A stretch of 64,000 nt of DNA from positions 32,987 to 96,986 of the forward strand of contig NZ_UQXD01000003.1 in assembly GCF_900544955.1 (NCBI RefSeq). Reading direction: 5' to 3'. The notes below the pieces were generated by a model. It was given only the letters and a program-made list of their open reading frames with translations, did no database searches and was not told where the DNA came from. This document shows positions 16,541-25,270 of this stretch, one piece after another; within the stretch, counting starts at the first letter, position 1, and each line of letters starts with the position of its first letter. This DNA comes from an uncultured Oscillibacter sp. (GTDB taxonomy: Bacteria > Bacillota > Clostridia > Oscillospirales > Oscillospiraceae). The position numbers and the translations under genes were made by a program.

Positions 16541-17989
16541 ATGGAGATTATGACTGCAATCGCATGGCTGGGCGTAATGGTCCTGGTCGGTATGGTCCTG
16601 CGGGCAAAGGTCCCGTTCTTCCGGAAGAATCTGATTCCCGCAAGTGTCATCGCCGGTCTGCTGGGGTTTGTCCTGATGAACCTGAACGTGATTCCGGTTG
16701 CCTATGATTCCTATAATGTCATCGTCGGGCAGCTCTTCACCTTCGTCTTCATCTCCATGGCCATGACCAACCACGACAAAAGCGGCGAGAAAGTTGACAA
16801 GAAGAGCGGCTCCGGCAAGTGGACCCTCCGCGGCATCCTGGGCATGGGCTCCTGGTGGGCCGTTCTGTACGGCACCACTCCCATCCTCGCCTACTTCCTG
16901 CTGAAGGTCGTTGGGAAGCCCTTCGGCATGGACCCCGTGTACGGCTTGCAGATTCCCTTCGCATTCTGCCAGGGCCCCGGCCAGTCGGTTGCGTACGGTG
17001 CGCAGATGGAGGCGGACGGCGTGGTAAACGCCGTCACCGTGGGTATGACGTTCGCCTCTATCGGCTTCCTGTTCGCCTTCGGCATCGGCATTCCCATGGC
17101 AAAGTACGGCATCAAGAAGGGACTGTGCTACGCCACCGGCGGCAAGATCAGCGATTCTGTCGCCGCCGGCGTGTTCCCCAGGGAGGAGCAAAAGCCCTAC
17201 GGCAAGGTCACGACCTATTCGGGCAATGTGGATACCCTGACGTTCCACGTGGCGCTGATCGGCCTGGGCTGGATTGTGGGCATCTATGCCGGTAAGCTGT
17301 GGCTTTTGATTCCCGGCTATGTCGGCAACTTGATGTCCGGTATGCTGTACTTCAACGGCATGTGCGTATCCTACGGCATCAAGGCCCTTTTGAAAAAGTA
17401 CACCCATGTGATGGAATACGTGGACAGCGGCACACAGAACCGAATCAGCGGCATGGCCACCGACCTGATGGTGGTGGGCGCCTTCATGGGAATTGAGTTT
17501 GCCGTTATCAAGGACTGGATCATTCCAATTCTGATCGTCTGCATTGTCGTCGCCGTCTTCACCTGGTTTGCAAGCCAGTGGTATTGCCAGCGGATCGGCG
17601 GCCCCTGCGACTTTGAGCGCACGCTGGGCATGTGGGGCGCCAACACCGGAACCGTTCCCAGCGGCCTTGCGCTGATCCGCATCGTCGACCCCGATCTCAA
17701 GGCCTCCGCCTCCATGGAGATGGGGCCCATGAACCCCGTCAACAGCCTCGGCTCCAACATCATCCTGCCTGCGATTTTGACGTTCGCAGCCGGGGCATGC
17801 AGTTTTGACTACGTGCTGATCGCCTGTCTGGGCGTCTCTGCCGCCTATATGGTTTTCATCATCGCGGTGGGGGCCTTCGGCAAGAAGACTTACGACCTGC
17901 GCAAGGCGGAGCTCTATCCCGTCAGAGGAAACCTGCTGAGACCCGATCTGCAAAAAGCAGCGGATACACAGGCCGCTGCAAAGGAGTAG
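16541..17989 (+). CDS. sodium/glutamate symporter family (GltS-like) transporter
   Basis: The 482-residue protein has about twelve hydrophobic helices in two halves, each with a re-entrant-like loop: QIPFAFCQGPGQSVAYG near residue 140 and GMWGANTGTVPSGLALIRIVDPDLK near residue 365. The second motif is strongly reminiscent of the GT-x-PSGLALLR-x-VDP loop of GltS. The family imports glutamate with sodium; the longer length (GltS is near 400 residues) leaves the substrate open. A GGGAGGG site lies upstream of the ATG. It is probably controlled by the Crp/Fnr regulator encoded just before it. Confidence 0.82.
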   Translation: MEIMTAIAWLGVMVLVGMVLRAKVPFFRKNLIPASVIAGLLGFVLMNLNVIPVAYDSYNVIVGQLFTFVFISMAMTNHDKSGEKVDKKSGSGKWTLRGILGMGSWWAVLYGTTPILAYFLLKVVGKPFGMDPVYGLQIPFAFCQGPGQSVAYGAQMEADGVVNAVTVGMTFASIGFLFAFGIGIPMAKYGIKKGLCYATGGKISDSVAAGVFPREEQKPYGKVTTYSGNVDTLTFHVALIGLGWIVGIYAGKLWLLIPGYVGNLMSGMLYFNGMCVSYGIKALLKKYTHVMEYVDSGTQNRISGMATDLMVVGAFMGIEFAVIKDWIIPILIVCIVVAVFTWFASQWYCQRIGGPCDFERTLGMWGANTGTVPSGLALIRIVDPDLKASASMEMGPMNPVNSLGSNIILPAILTFAAGACSFDYVLIACLGVSAAYMVFIIAVGAFGKKTYDLRKAELYPVRGNLLRPDLQKAADTQAAAKE

Positions 17990-18020
17990 GCCTTGCCGGG
18001 AAACGGCATACGGAATTTTA

Positions 18021-18059
18021 AGAGGGCGGTGCAGCAGCAAGCTGCACCGCCCTCTTTTT
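18021..18059 (+). terminator. intrinsic terminator after the symporter gene
   Basis: A perfect 15-bp stem (AGAGGGCGGTGCAGC and its complement), a five-base loop and a T tract lie 32 bases after the stop codon. Confidence 0.9.
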
Positions 18060-18132
18060 CATCGGCCCGATAAGTTTTTTATGGCAGGCGTTGGCCCGAT
18101 GCCCGGGCCGCCCGGCTTCCCGCTCTGCAAGT

Positions 18133-19092
18133 CTACTTGGGCGCGGACCCGGCGGCGGGCGGCGCGGCGTTTGCCTGCCTCTCCGCGAGCACCGCAGGGA
18201 GCAGCGCCCCGCCCACGATGATAACAGCGCCGATCACCTGGAGGAGGGACATGCGCTCCTGAAAGGCGAGGATTCCCACAATTCCGCCTACGACCACCTC
18301 CAGCGAGGAGAGAATGCTGCAAACCGTCGTGTTGATATAAGCGGCGGCGTTTACGAAGGAGACGTTTGCAACCATTGTGCATAAAAATCCGAGGCAGAGT
18401 GCATGGATGAGGACCATGGGCATGTGGGGGCCGTGGATGCTCTGGGCAATCTTGTGAAAATCCGTCAAAAAGGACAATCCGATTGCCGCGCCGAAAAAGC
18501 CGTAGACGAGCATGGTGTCTCTCCGATAGGTCTTTAAAAACAGCCTGGGAATCATCAGTTGCAGGGCAACGCCGAACCCGTTCACAAGCCCGGCGGCGAT
18601 TCCAATGGAATCCAGCTGCCCGCCGGCGGTGCCAAATACGTTTGCCACAAGCGAGGCGCCGATGATACAGATCAAAATGACGGCCGCAGTCTGTGCGCGG
18701 AGTTTTTCTTTGAAAAACACAGCGCCTAAGACCACCACCCAGACGGGAGAGAGAAACATCAGCACCGTTGCAACAGCCACCGGAATCCGTTCCAGGGCGA
18801 TTCCATACGCCACAAACCCAACCGCATAGGCGGCCAGACCGTAGTAAAAGCAGACGAGCAGGCCCTTGCCGTCAATCTTCAAACTGCCGGGGTCGGTCGC
18901 GGCCTTGAACAGGAAGAAGCCGATTCCCGCAAGAAGACACCGCAGAAACGAGATGTCGTAGCTTGAATACCCGACGGAGGACAACCCCCGCACAAAGATC
19001 CCCATGATCCCCCACATGGCGGAGGCCATCACCGCCAGGAAAATTCCCTTCAGCGGGTTTTGCCCCATACGCAGTTCGTTTTCTTGACGCAT
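18133..19092 (-). CDS. EamA/DMT family transporter
   Basis: The 319-residue product has ten predicted membrane helices arranged as two EamA repeats (about residues 12-150 and 165-300), as in drug/metabolite transporters such as RhaT, YdcZ relatives and amino-acid exporters. Marks include AVMASAMWGIMGIFVRG at the N-terminus and SSLEVVVGGIVGILAFQERMSLLQVIGAVIIVGG in the last repeat. I chose the ATG at 19090-19092 because GAAGGGGA lies upstream. The cargo is not predictable. Confidence 0.88.
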   Translation of the reverse strand: MRQENELRMGQNPLKGIFLAVMASAMWGIMGIFVRGLSSVGYSSYDISFLRCLLAGIGFFLFKAATDPGSLKIDGKGLLVCFYYGLAAYAVGFVAYGIALERIPVAVATVLMFLSPVWVVVLGAVFFKEKLRAQTAAVILICIIGASLVANVFGTAGGQLDSIGIAAGLVNGFGVALQLMIPRLFLKTYRRDTMLVYGFFGAAIGLSFLTDFHKIAQSIHGPHMPMVLIHALCLGFLCTMVANVSFVNAAAYINTTVCSILSSLEVVVGGIVGILAFQERMSLLQVIGAVIIVGGALLPAVLAERQANAAPPAAGSAPK

Positions 19093-19765
19093 CAAGCTCC
19101 ATCCCCTTCTCTCCGGCGCCGCCGGCGGCAGTGCCCCGGTCCATGCTCCGGCTGCGGCATACAGGGCCCCCCGCTTTGCCGGATACAACCCTGGTGGAAA
19201 TTTCCCTGTGAGGAACCATGCGGAAGCAGCCATTGGAAGGCTCTCCCTCTTTGCCCTATAGTATAGAAATCTCGGAGGGGGAATGCATTTTCATTTGTTA
19301 AAATGCGGCGGCAAATGTTGCAGAAGAACATGCAGCCGCAGGGGAACCCACTTTACAAGAGGAGGCCGGAGCCCCCTGCCAGGGCTCCAATGGACCCAAA
19401 ACCGCGGCACCGCAGATACCGGTATCTCCCCCCGTCCAGATAGGACAAAGAGGCTCCTTCCAATTGCACGAAGCCTCTCTGCCGCCCAATTTCTTTTTGG
19501 ACCCCCCGATCCAATCGGGGCCCCGCTGTTCTTCCCCACCGGTCTCAGGCAGATTCCTGCGCAGGGCTGCCCTCGACCGAAGCGGATGGATGCAAACCCA
19601 CCTCCTCCCTCCGGCCACAAGGCCCTGTATCGCCTTCCGGGCCGCATGACGCGGGCCGCCTCGCCGCCCTCTACGCTGGAGGGAAGCCAGCCGCCCCCTT
19701 TTACACGCGGTGTCAGGCAGGGATTTGAAGCAGCCCCCAAGCCCTGCATCTTCAAAAAAAGGAAA
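19093..19765 (-). other. long intergenic stretch, no supported gene
   Basis: Several overlapping open frames run through this GC-rich stretch on both strands, but none has a ribosome site plus a plausible protein. A possible TATACT -10 for the EamA gene lies near 19257 on the minus strand. It could hold decayed coding sequence. Confidence 0.4.
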
Positions 19766-19802
19766 ACAAAAACGCTGCAATCTCAAGAGATTGCAGCGTT
19801 TT
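19766..19802 (-). terminator. intrinsic terminator of tRNA-Arg
   Basis: A 14-bp perfect stem (AACGCTGCAATCTC and complement) with a two-base loop begins immediately after the tRNA CCA end on the minus strand and is followed by TTTTTGTTTT. Confidence 0.85.
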
Positions 19803-19878
19803 GGCACCCCGGACCAGACTCTAACTGGTGGCCTGTCGCTTAGGAGGCGACCGCTCTATACAACTGAGCTACCGGGGC
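19802..19878 (-). tRNA. tRNA-Arg (anticodon CCU)
   Basis: The 77-base cloverleaf is complete: acceptor stem GCCCCGG/CCGGGGT with a first-position G-U pair, D stem GCTC/GAGC, anticodon stem GTCGC/GCGAC with loop CTCCTAA, a five-base variable region, T stem ACCAG/CTGGT with loop TTAGAGT, and an encoded CCA. Anticodon CCU reads AGG. Confidence 0.96.
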
Positions 19879-19903
19879 ATCTGTGGGAATCAGGTCTCCG
19901 GTC

Positions 19904-19935
19904 CCCCGGGCGGGAGAGACCTCTCCCGCCCGGGG
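19904..19935 (-). other. very strong hairpin in the tRNA-Arg leader
   Basis: Fifteen complementary bases on each side (CCCCGGGCGGGAGAG and its complement) are separated by two bases. The hairpin lies between the predicted tRNA promoter and the tRNA 5' end, and also downstream of serA. It has no U tract. It may mark the serA 3' end or shape pre-tRNA processing. Confidence 0.55.
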
Positions 19936-19949
19936 CGGATACCAGGGGT

Positions 19950-19978
19950 ATTGTACCCGATTTCCGGGGGACTGTCAA
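19950..19978 (-). promoter_or_regulatory. predicted promoter of tRNA-Arg
   Basis: A consensus TTGACA and TACAAT are separated by 17 bases, just after the serA stop codon. Confidence 0.7.
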
Positions 19979-20008
19979 TTCACACCGCCGGATTCCGGCG
20001 GAAAACCC

Positions 20009-21175
20009 TCACTCGATGACCCGGACCCGGATCACGCCCGTCAGGTTCCGCACGTCCGCCACCACATCGGCGTCCACCCGGGTCCCCAGGTCCACCATGG
20101 TGTAGGCGTAGTCGCCCATGGACTTGTTGCTCAGGTTCTCCACGTTCACCCCGTCCCGGCTGAGGAGGGCGGTGATGTTGGCCAGCATGGCGGGGATGTT
20201 CCGGTGAATCACACACAGCCGCATGACGCCGCTGCGCTCCATGGAGACGGCGGGCAGGTTCACGGAGTTGCGGACGTTGCCGTTTTCCAGATAGTCCCGC
20301 AGCTCCTCCACCGCCATGGCGGCGCAGTTCTGCTCGCTCTCCGGCGTGGAGGCCCCCAGGTGGGGCATGGCGATGACGTGGGGGGCGGCCACAATGTGGT
20401 TGTTGGGGAAGTCGGTGAGGTAGGCCGCCACCTTCCCGGTGTCCAGCGCCGCCAGCATGGCGTCGTCGTCCACGATCTCCCCCCGGGCCAGGTTGATGAA
20501 CCGGACGCCCCGCTTCATGGAACCGATGGCCTTTTCGTCGATCATGCCCCGGGTCTTTTCCGTGTAATGGATGTGGATGGTGATATAGTCGGCCCGCTTG
20601 TACAGCTCCGCCACGTCCTTCACCACATGGATGTGGCGGTCCAGCCGCAGCGCGTTGTCCACGGACAAGAAGGGGTCGTAGCCGTACACGTCCATGCCCA
20701 TGGACAGCGCGATGTTGGCCGTCAGGGAGCCGATGGCCCCCAGGCCGATGACGCCCAGGGTCTTTTTATAAATCTCCGGGCCCACGAAGGCGGACTTTCC
20801 CTTTTCCACCACGGTGGTCACGTCCACGCCGGCCGCCACCTGCTCCTTCACCCACTCGATGCCGCCCAGCACGTCCCGGGAGCCCAGCAGCATGGCGCAC
20901 AGCACCAGCTCCTTGACGGCGTTGGCGTTGGCGCCGGGGGTGTTGAACACGGCGATGCCCGCCTCGGAGCAGCGGTCCACGGGGATGTTGTTGACCCCCA
21001 CGCCCGCCCGGGAGACGGCCAGCAGATTGTCCGGGAACTGGTAGTCCAGCAGCTTGGCGGAGCGGACCAGGATGCCGTCCTCGCCGGTCTCCTCGTCCCC
21101 CACCGCGTACAGCTCCGGGTCGAACTTGTTCAGGCCCACGGGAGAGATTTTATTGAACGTTTTGATGTGGTACAT
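20009..21175 (-). CDS. serA: D-3-phosphoglycerate dehydrogenase
   Basis: The 388-residue enzyme catalyses the first step of serine synthesis, oxidising 3-phosphoglycerate to 3-phosphohydroxypyruvate with NAD. The NAD-binding Rossmann motif is LGVIGLGAIGSLTANIALSMGMDVYGYD near residue 145. The catalytic set of 2-hydroxyacid dehydrogenases is visible as SRAGVGVNNIPV, NLARGEIVDDDAM and AMPHLGASTPESEQNCA with the active His. A short ACT domain ends the protein (about residues 318 to 388, LCVIHRNIPAMLANITALLSRDGVNVENL). This is the short ACT-containing type common in Firmicutes. The ATG follows GGAGG at ten bases. Confidence 0.93.
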   Translation of the reverse strand: MYHIKTFNKISPVGLNKFDPELYAVGDEETGEDGILVRSAKLLDYQFPDNLLAVSRAGVGVNNIPVDRCSEAGIAVFNTPGANANAVKELVLCAMLLGSRDVLGGIEWVKEQVAAGVDVTTVVEKGKSAFVGPEIYKKTLGVIGLGAIGSLTANIALSMGMDVYGYDPFLSVDNALRLDRHIHVVKDVAELYKRADYITIHIHYTEKTRGMIDEKAIGSMKRGVRFINLARGEIVDDDAMLAALDTGKVAAYLTDFPNNHIVAAPHVIAMPHLGASTPESEQNCAAMAVEELRDYLENGNVRNSVNLPAVSMERSGVMRLCVIHRNIPAMLANITALLSRDGVNVENLSNKSMGDYAYTMVDLGTRVDADVVADVRNLTGVIRVRVIE

Positions 21176-21266
21176 GGCACAAATGCCTCCATTGGGTGGT
21201 CCCAGCGGACCACGATACTTGCGGCGGAACGTGCGGCGCTGGCGCCGCTTCCGTCGCAGCAAGTTC

Positions 21267-21295
21267 ATTATAGTGTTCCGCCGTTGGAGAATCAA
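21267..21295 (-). promoter_or_regulatory. predicted promoter of serA
   Basis: TTGATT and a perfect TATAAT are separated by 17 bases. The leader of about 85 bases contains a GCGGCG/CGCCGC hairpin and a GTGGTCC/GGGACCAC hairpin just before the ribosome site. The conserved T-box core is not present. Confidence 0.7.
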
Positions 21296-21420
21296 GGGAG
21301 GGAGGTCCAAAAAACCGCCCCGGCGGCGCCCTTTCTTTGTGGAAAACGGCTTTTTCCGTTTCCATGGGCGCTTTGCCGGAGAAAAAAGTCGGCGTTTTTG
21401 AAAAAATGTGGACTTTTACA

Positions 21421-21449
21421 TTGAAATGCGGGAAAAATCAGACTATAAT
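21421..21449 (+). promoter_or_regulatory. predicted promoter of typA
   Basis: TTGAAA and a perfect TATAAT are separated by 17 bases, about 60 bases before the start codon. It diverges from the serA promoter. Confidence 0.75.
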
Positions 21450-21510
21450 AACAAACTGTGTGTGAAATTCTGTCCGACAGCGGATTGAGAAAGAAAGGGA
21501 CCTTCCATAT

Positions 21511-23334
21511 ATGAAGAACGAACATCTGAGAAACGTAGCCATCATCGCCCACGTTGACCACGGCAAAACCACCCTGGTGGATGAAATGCTGAAGCAGGGC
21601 GGCGTGTACCGCGAGAACCAGGAGACCGTGGAGCGGGTCATGGACTCCGGCGACCTGGAACGGGAGCGGGGCATCACCATCCTGGCCAAGAACACCGCCA
21701 TCCAGTACAAGGACACCAAGATCAACATTGTGGACACCCCGGGCCACGCCGACTTCGGCGGCGAGGTGGAGCGCATTTTGAAGATGGTCAACGGCGTCAT
21801 CCTGCTGGTGGACGCCGCCGAGGGCCCCATGCCCCAGACCCGCTTCGTCCTCTCCAAGGCCCTGGAGCTGGGCCACCGGGTGATCGTGGTGGTGAACAAG
21901 ATCGACCGCCCCGACCAGCGCATCCACGAGGTCATCGACGAGGTGCTGGAGCTGCTCATGGACCTGGACGCCACCCCGGAGCAGCTGGACTCCCCCATGC
22001 TGTTCTGCTCCGGCCGCCAGGGCACCGCCTCCTACTCCCCCGAGGTGATCGGCGAGGATCTGGTGCCGCTGTTCGAGACCATTCTGGAGTATATCCCCGC
22101 CCCCGAGGCGGACGTGGAGCGGCCCTTCCAGATGCTGGTCAGCTCCATCGACTACAACGAATTTGTGGGCCGGATCGCCATCGGCCGCATCGAGCGGGGT
22201 ATCTTGAAGCAGAACCAGGAGATCGCGGTCTGCAACTACCACGACCCCGAGGCCGTGCTCCGCAAAGCCAAGGCCACCGCCATCTACGAGTTTGACGGCC
22301 TGGCCAGAAAGCCCGTCACCGAGTCCTCCGCCGGCAACATCGTGGCCATGAGCGGCATTCCGGACATCACCATCGGCGACACCATCTGCGCCACCGACGA
22401 GGTGGCCGCCCTGCCCTTCGTGAAGATCAGCGCCCCCACCCTGGAGATGACCTTCTCCGTCAACGACTCCCCCTTCGCCGGCAAGGAGGGCAAGTTCGTC
22501 ACCTCCCGCCAGCTGCGGGACCGGCTGTTCCGGGAGACGCTGAAGGACGTGTCGCTGAAGGTGACGGAGACCGACCGGGACACCGCCTTCAATGTGGCGG
22601 GCCGGGGCGAGATGTCCCTCTCCATTTTGATCGAGACCATGCGCCGGGAGGGCTACGAGTTCCAGGTGTCCCCCGCCCGGGTGCTGTACAAGGAGATCGA
22701 CGGCCAGACCTGCGAGCCCATCGAGCGGCTGGTGGTGGACGTGCCCGGCGACTGCGTGGGCGCCGTCATCGAGAAGCTGGGCCAGCGGAAGGCGGACATG
22801 CTGGAGATGACCCCCGTGGGCGAGCGGATGAAAATTGAGTTTCTGGTTCCCGCCCGGGGCCTGTTCGGCTACCGCAGCGACTTCCTCACCGACACCAAGG
22901 GCGAGGGCATCATGGCCTCCGTGTTCGACTCCTACGCTCCCTACAAGGGCGACATCTCCCGCCGGGGCAGCGGCTCCATGGTCTCCTTCGAGACCGGGGA
23001 ATCCATCACCTACGGCCTGTACAACGCCCAGGAGCGGGGCACGCTGTTCATCGGCGCGGGCGTGCCGGTCTACGGCGGCATGGTCATCGGCGTCAGCCCC
23101 CGCAGCGAGGATATCACCGTCAACATCTGCAAGAAAAAGCAGCTGACCAACACCCGGGCCTCCGGGTCCGACGACGCGCTGCGCCTGGTGCCCCCCAAGC
23201 AGATGAGCCTGGAGCAGTGCCTGGAATTCCTGGCGGACGACGAGCTGCTGGAGGTCACGCCCAAGAGCCTGCGGATGCGCAAGGCGATTCTGGATCACGA
23301 GAAGCGCATGAAGGCGCTCCACGGAAAGAAATAA
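21511..23334 (+). CDS. typA: translational GTPase TypA/BipA
   Basis: The 607-residue protein matches the usual length of TypA, a ribosome-associated GTPase of the EF-G superfamily needed for growth under stress or cold. GTPase motifs are in order: AHVDHGKTT (residues 13-21), RERGITILAKN switch region, DTPGHADFGGEVERIL and NKIDRPDQR. Domains II, III and V follow, and the C-terminal family-specific domain holds RGLFGYRSDFLTDTKGEGIM and SYAPYKGDISRRGSGSMVS. It is monocistronic with its own promoter and terminator. Confidence 0.97.
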   Translation: MKNEHLRNVAIIAHVDHGKTTLVDEMLKQGGVYRENQETVERVMDSGDLERERGITILAKNTAIQYKDTKINIVDTPGHADFGGEVERILKMVNGVILLVDAAEGPMPQTRFVLSKALELGHRVIVVVNKIDRPDQRIHEVIDEVLELLMDLDATPEQLDSPMLFCSGRQGTASYSPEVIGEDLVPLFETILEYIPAPEADVERPFQMLVSSIDYNEFVGRIAIGRIERGILKQNQEIAVCNYHDPEAVLRKAKATAIYEFDGLARKPVTESSAGNIVAMSGIPDITIGDTICATDEVAALPFVKISAPTLEMTFSVNDSPFAGKEGKFVTSRQLRDRLFRETLKDVSLKVTETDRDTAFNVAGRGEMSLSILIETMRREGYEFQVSPARVLYKEIDGQTCEPIERLVVDVPGDCVGAVIEKLGQRKADMLEMTPVGERMKIEFLVPARGLFGYRSDFLTDTKGEGIMASVFDSYAPYKGDISRRGSGSMVSFETGESITYGLYNAQERGTLFIGAGVPVYGGMVIGVSPRSEDITVNICKKKQLTNTRASGSDDALRLVPPKQMSLEQCLEFLADDELLEVTPKSLRMRKAILDHEKRMKALHGKK

Positions 23335-23360
23335 GATTTCTGCCTGACGGTCAGGCGGGC

Positions 23361-23406
23361 GGACCTCTGTTCTCCTGTTCCACAGGAGAATGGGGGTCCT
23401 TTTTTG
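23361..23406 (+). terminator. intrinsic terminator after typA
   Basis: A long hairpin with a GGACC/GGTCC base and an inner TTCTCCTG/CAGGAGAA stem is followed by TTTTTT. Confidence 0.85.
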
Positions 23407-23459
23407 CCCTGGCACTCCCCCCTGCTCCGCCATGGAAGCGCAAAAAAAGAACGGCCTGT

Positions 23460-23627
23460 TCAGCCGCTCTTTCTCTCATATTTCCGGAGTAAATCCTCAA
23501 CGGCCTCATCCAGCAGGCGGGATTTGGGAATACGGGTTTCCTTCGACAGGCGGTCAAAGGGATTGACAAGCTCATTTGCCAGTGAAGAGACAAATTTTTT
23601 TCGGTTGACCAATACTGCTTCTCCCAT
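23460..23627 (-). CDS. small ribbon-helix-helix protein
   Basis: The 55-residue product starts at an ATG preceded by GGAGGCG at six bases and reads KKFVSSLANELVNPFDRL, then TRIPKSRLLDEAVEDLLRKYE. A short basic strand followed by two helices with the PKSRLLDEAVEDLL signature matches ribbon-helix-helix DNA-binding proteins, which act as dimers or as antitoxin-type autorepressors. The promoter region it shares with the divergent gene at 23731 contains direct repeats of ACTATAT, which fits a self-regulating repressor. The assignment is by motif and moderately confident. Confidence 0.7.
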   Translation of the reverse strand: MGEAVLVNRKKFVSSLANELVNPFDRLSKETRIPKSRLLDEAVEDLLRKYERKSG

Positions 23628-23640
23628 ATCGCGCCTCCAT

Positions 23641-23718
23641 ATATACTATATGCATACTATATCATACACATTTTCTCTTGACTAGTGGTGCATACATGGT
23701 GTATATATGGTATATATA
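23641..23718. promoter_or_regulatory. divergent promoter region with ACTATAT/TATATA repeats
   Basis: On the plus strand TTGACT (23678-23683) precedes TATATA at 18 bases. On the other side two copies of ACTATAT four bases apart, and further TATATA and GCATAC repeats, make up a dense repeat array suitable for cooperative binding by a ribbon-helix-helix dimer. Confidence 0.5.
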
Positions 23719-23730
23719 GGAGGTGATACT

Positions 23731-24048
23731 ATGCGAGAGAGCACCCAATCCCTATTGGAAGCCCTATTCCTGGACTACTTATCCGTGATGGAAAAAGCCG
23801 ACCCGGAACTGCGCACCCTGAACGAACAGTCCTCCGCCCTTCAGGCGGCCTTTCGCCGGGAGTTCCGGGAGACCCCCCTCCTCCTCCGGCTCAACGACCT
23901 GCTGGACCTCCAGGCCACCATCGCCGCCCGGCGGGAGACCCTCCTCTTCTCCGCCGGGCTCCACCTGGGGCTGGAGCTGGGCGGCCTGGACCCCCTGGAG
24001 CCCTTTTTTGCCGCAAAGGGAAACTTTTTCCGCCCCTCGTCCGTCTGA
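23731..24048 (+). CDS. hypothetical helical protein
   Basis: The 105-residue product is helical and Leu/Glu/Arg-rich, without membrane segments. It begins at an ATG with a near-perfect AGGAGGTGAT site. Its N-terminus (MRESTQSLLEALFLDYLSVME) and a repeated pattern of short amphipathic helices suggest a small helical bundle. I do not recognise the family with confidence. It is divergent from the ribbon-helix-helix gene and lies 31 bases before the secreted-protein gene, with which it may be co-transcribed. Confidence 0.75.
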   Translation: MRESTQSLLEALFLDYLSVMEKADPELRTLNEQSSALQAAFRREFRETPLLLRLNDLLDLQATIAARRETLLFSAGLHLGLELGGLDPLEPFFAAKGNFFRPSSV

Positions 24049-24079
24049 ACCTACAAACACAGGAAAGGTTGGAGATTTT

Positions 24080-25036
24080 ATGAAACGATCCCTGCTCAAA
24101 CTGCTGTCCCTGACCCTCTGCGCCGCCATGCTCTGCGGCTCCGCCCTGGCCCTGGAGGTCGCCGGCGAGGAGAGCCGCCCCGGCCCTGTGGGGGTGTGGG
24201 GCACCGCCACGCGGATGGAGAGCGGCAGCCTCTATCTGGAAAACAGCGATGAGACCGTCCTCCACCAGGAGATTGTCGTCCACATCAGCGACGAGACCGC
24301 CGTGGTGGACGGCGTGTCCGGCCTGCCCATGGACCCCGCCGCCATCGCCGACGGCGACACCGTGTACGCCTGGGTGGGCCCCGCCATGACCATGAGCCTG
24401 CCGCCCCAGTCCACCGCCGCCGTGGTGGTGGCGAACCTCCCGGCGGACGCCGCCGCGCCCCAGTACCACCAGGTGGACAAGGTACAGCCCCAGGCCATGC
24501 TGGCCATCTACCCGCCCCCGGCCCTGACCTATGTGGACCTGGTGACCGCCGGCGGCCAGGAACTGCACATCACCGACCAGGCGGCCCTTCAGCCCTACCG
24601 GACGAAAAACGTGGTCCGTCTGGAGGACCTGATCCCCGGCACCGAGCTCCTGGTGTGGAGCGACGGCGCAGGCGCCGTCCGCCAGGTGACGGTGCTCCCC
24701 TACGCCTACCGGGGCTATCTGACCTGGGATGAGAGCGGCCGCGTCCGCGTGGACGGCGCCCTTCTGGACGTCTCCGGCCGGACGGCGGAGGGAACCATGC
24801 TGCTGCCCCTGCGGGCGGTGGCGGAGGCCGCGGGCTATGACGTGACCTGGGACGCCGCCAAGGGCGCCGTGGTGTCCAGCGGCGGCGCGGTAGTGCTGTC
24901 GGCCATGCCCGGCGGCGCCGTCCTCCTGGGCGAGGAGGGCAACGGCATTGCCGGCATCTGCGTCAAGGACCAGGGCACCACCTATCTGGAGGCCGGCATC
25001 CTGGCCATGGGCCTGAACCTGTACCCCGGCGCATAA
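24080..25036 (+). CDS. secreted protein with C-terminal copper-amine-oxidase-N (stalk) domain
   Basis: The 318-residue product starts with a signal peptide (MKRSLLKLLSLTLCAAMLCGSALA). The middle part is beta-rich and has no clear family. The C-terminal region from about residue 225 (VDGALLDVSGRTAEGTMLLPLRAVAEAAGYDVTWDAAKGAVV) carries the LPLRAVAEAAGYDVTWD signature of the copper amine oxidase N-terminal or stalk-protein domain, common in extracellular Firmicute proteins. The ATG follows GGAG at a short distance; an upstream in-frame ATG lacks a site and would hide the signal peptide. Confidence 0.85.
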   Translation: MKRSLLKLLSLTLCAAMLCGSALALEVAGEESRPGPVGVWGTATRMESGSLYLENSDETVLHQEIVVHISDETAVVDGVSGLPMDPAAIADGDTVYAWVGPAMTMSLPPQSTAAVVVANLPADAAAPQYHQVDKVQPQAMLAIYPPPALTYVDLVTAGGQELHITDQAALQPYRTKNVVRLEDLIPGTELLVWSDGAGAVRQVTVLPYAYRGYLTWDESGRVRVDGALLDVSGRTAEGTMLLPLRAVAEAAGYDVTWDAAKGAVVSSGGAVVLSAMPGGAVLLGEEGNGIAGICVKDQGTTYLEAGILAMGLNLYPGA

Positions 25037-25077
25037 ATCCCCGCCCCGCCGCCCACACTAGGGGCGAGGTGAGCAAT

Positions 25078-25269
25078 ATGCAGCAAGACGAACTGCCCCT
25101 GGGCCTGGGTATGGCCCTGGCCCAGCACCCACAGGCCATGGCCCGCTTTGCCGCCCTGCCGGAGGCGGAGCAGCAGGCCATCCTCTCCGCCGCCCACGCC
25201 GTACAGTCCAAGCGGGAGATGGAGGCGCTGGTGGAGGGACTGGAAATCTCCTCCCCCGGCATGACGTGA
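25078..25269 (+). CDS. hypothetical small protein
   Basis: The 63-residue product (MQQDELPLGLGMALAQHPQAMARF, then EAEQQAILSAAHAVQSKREMEALVEGL) is helical with no membrane segment. The ATG follows GAGGTGAG; a GTG three codons earlier overlaps that site and is less likely. Short proteins with a GMALAQ..A...F..L pattern occur widely in related Firmicutes, but I know no function. It lies 41 bases after the secreted-protein gene and ends just before a strong terminator. Confidence 0.7.
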   Translation: MQQDELPLGLGMALAQHPQAMARFAALPEAEQQAILSAAHAVQSKREMEALVEGLEISSPGMT

Positions 25270-25270
25270 A

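Noticed and set aside
19283..19843. Open frame running into the tRNA-Arg gene
   Set aside because: It reads through the tRNA and its terminator, lacks a ribosome site and encodes low-complexity Pro/Arg-rich sequence.
19802..19878. tRNA-Arg as an attachment site of an integrated element
   Set aside because: No integrase, no direct repeat of the tRNA 3' end and no phage-like genes were seen on either side.
21176..21266. T-box riboswitch before serA
   Set aside because: The conserved antiterminator bulge sequence and specifier loop elements are not present; only simple hairpins are seen.
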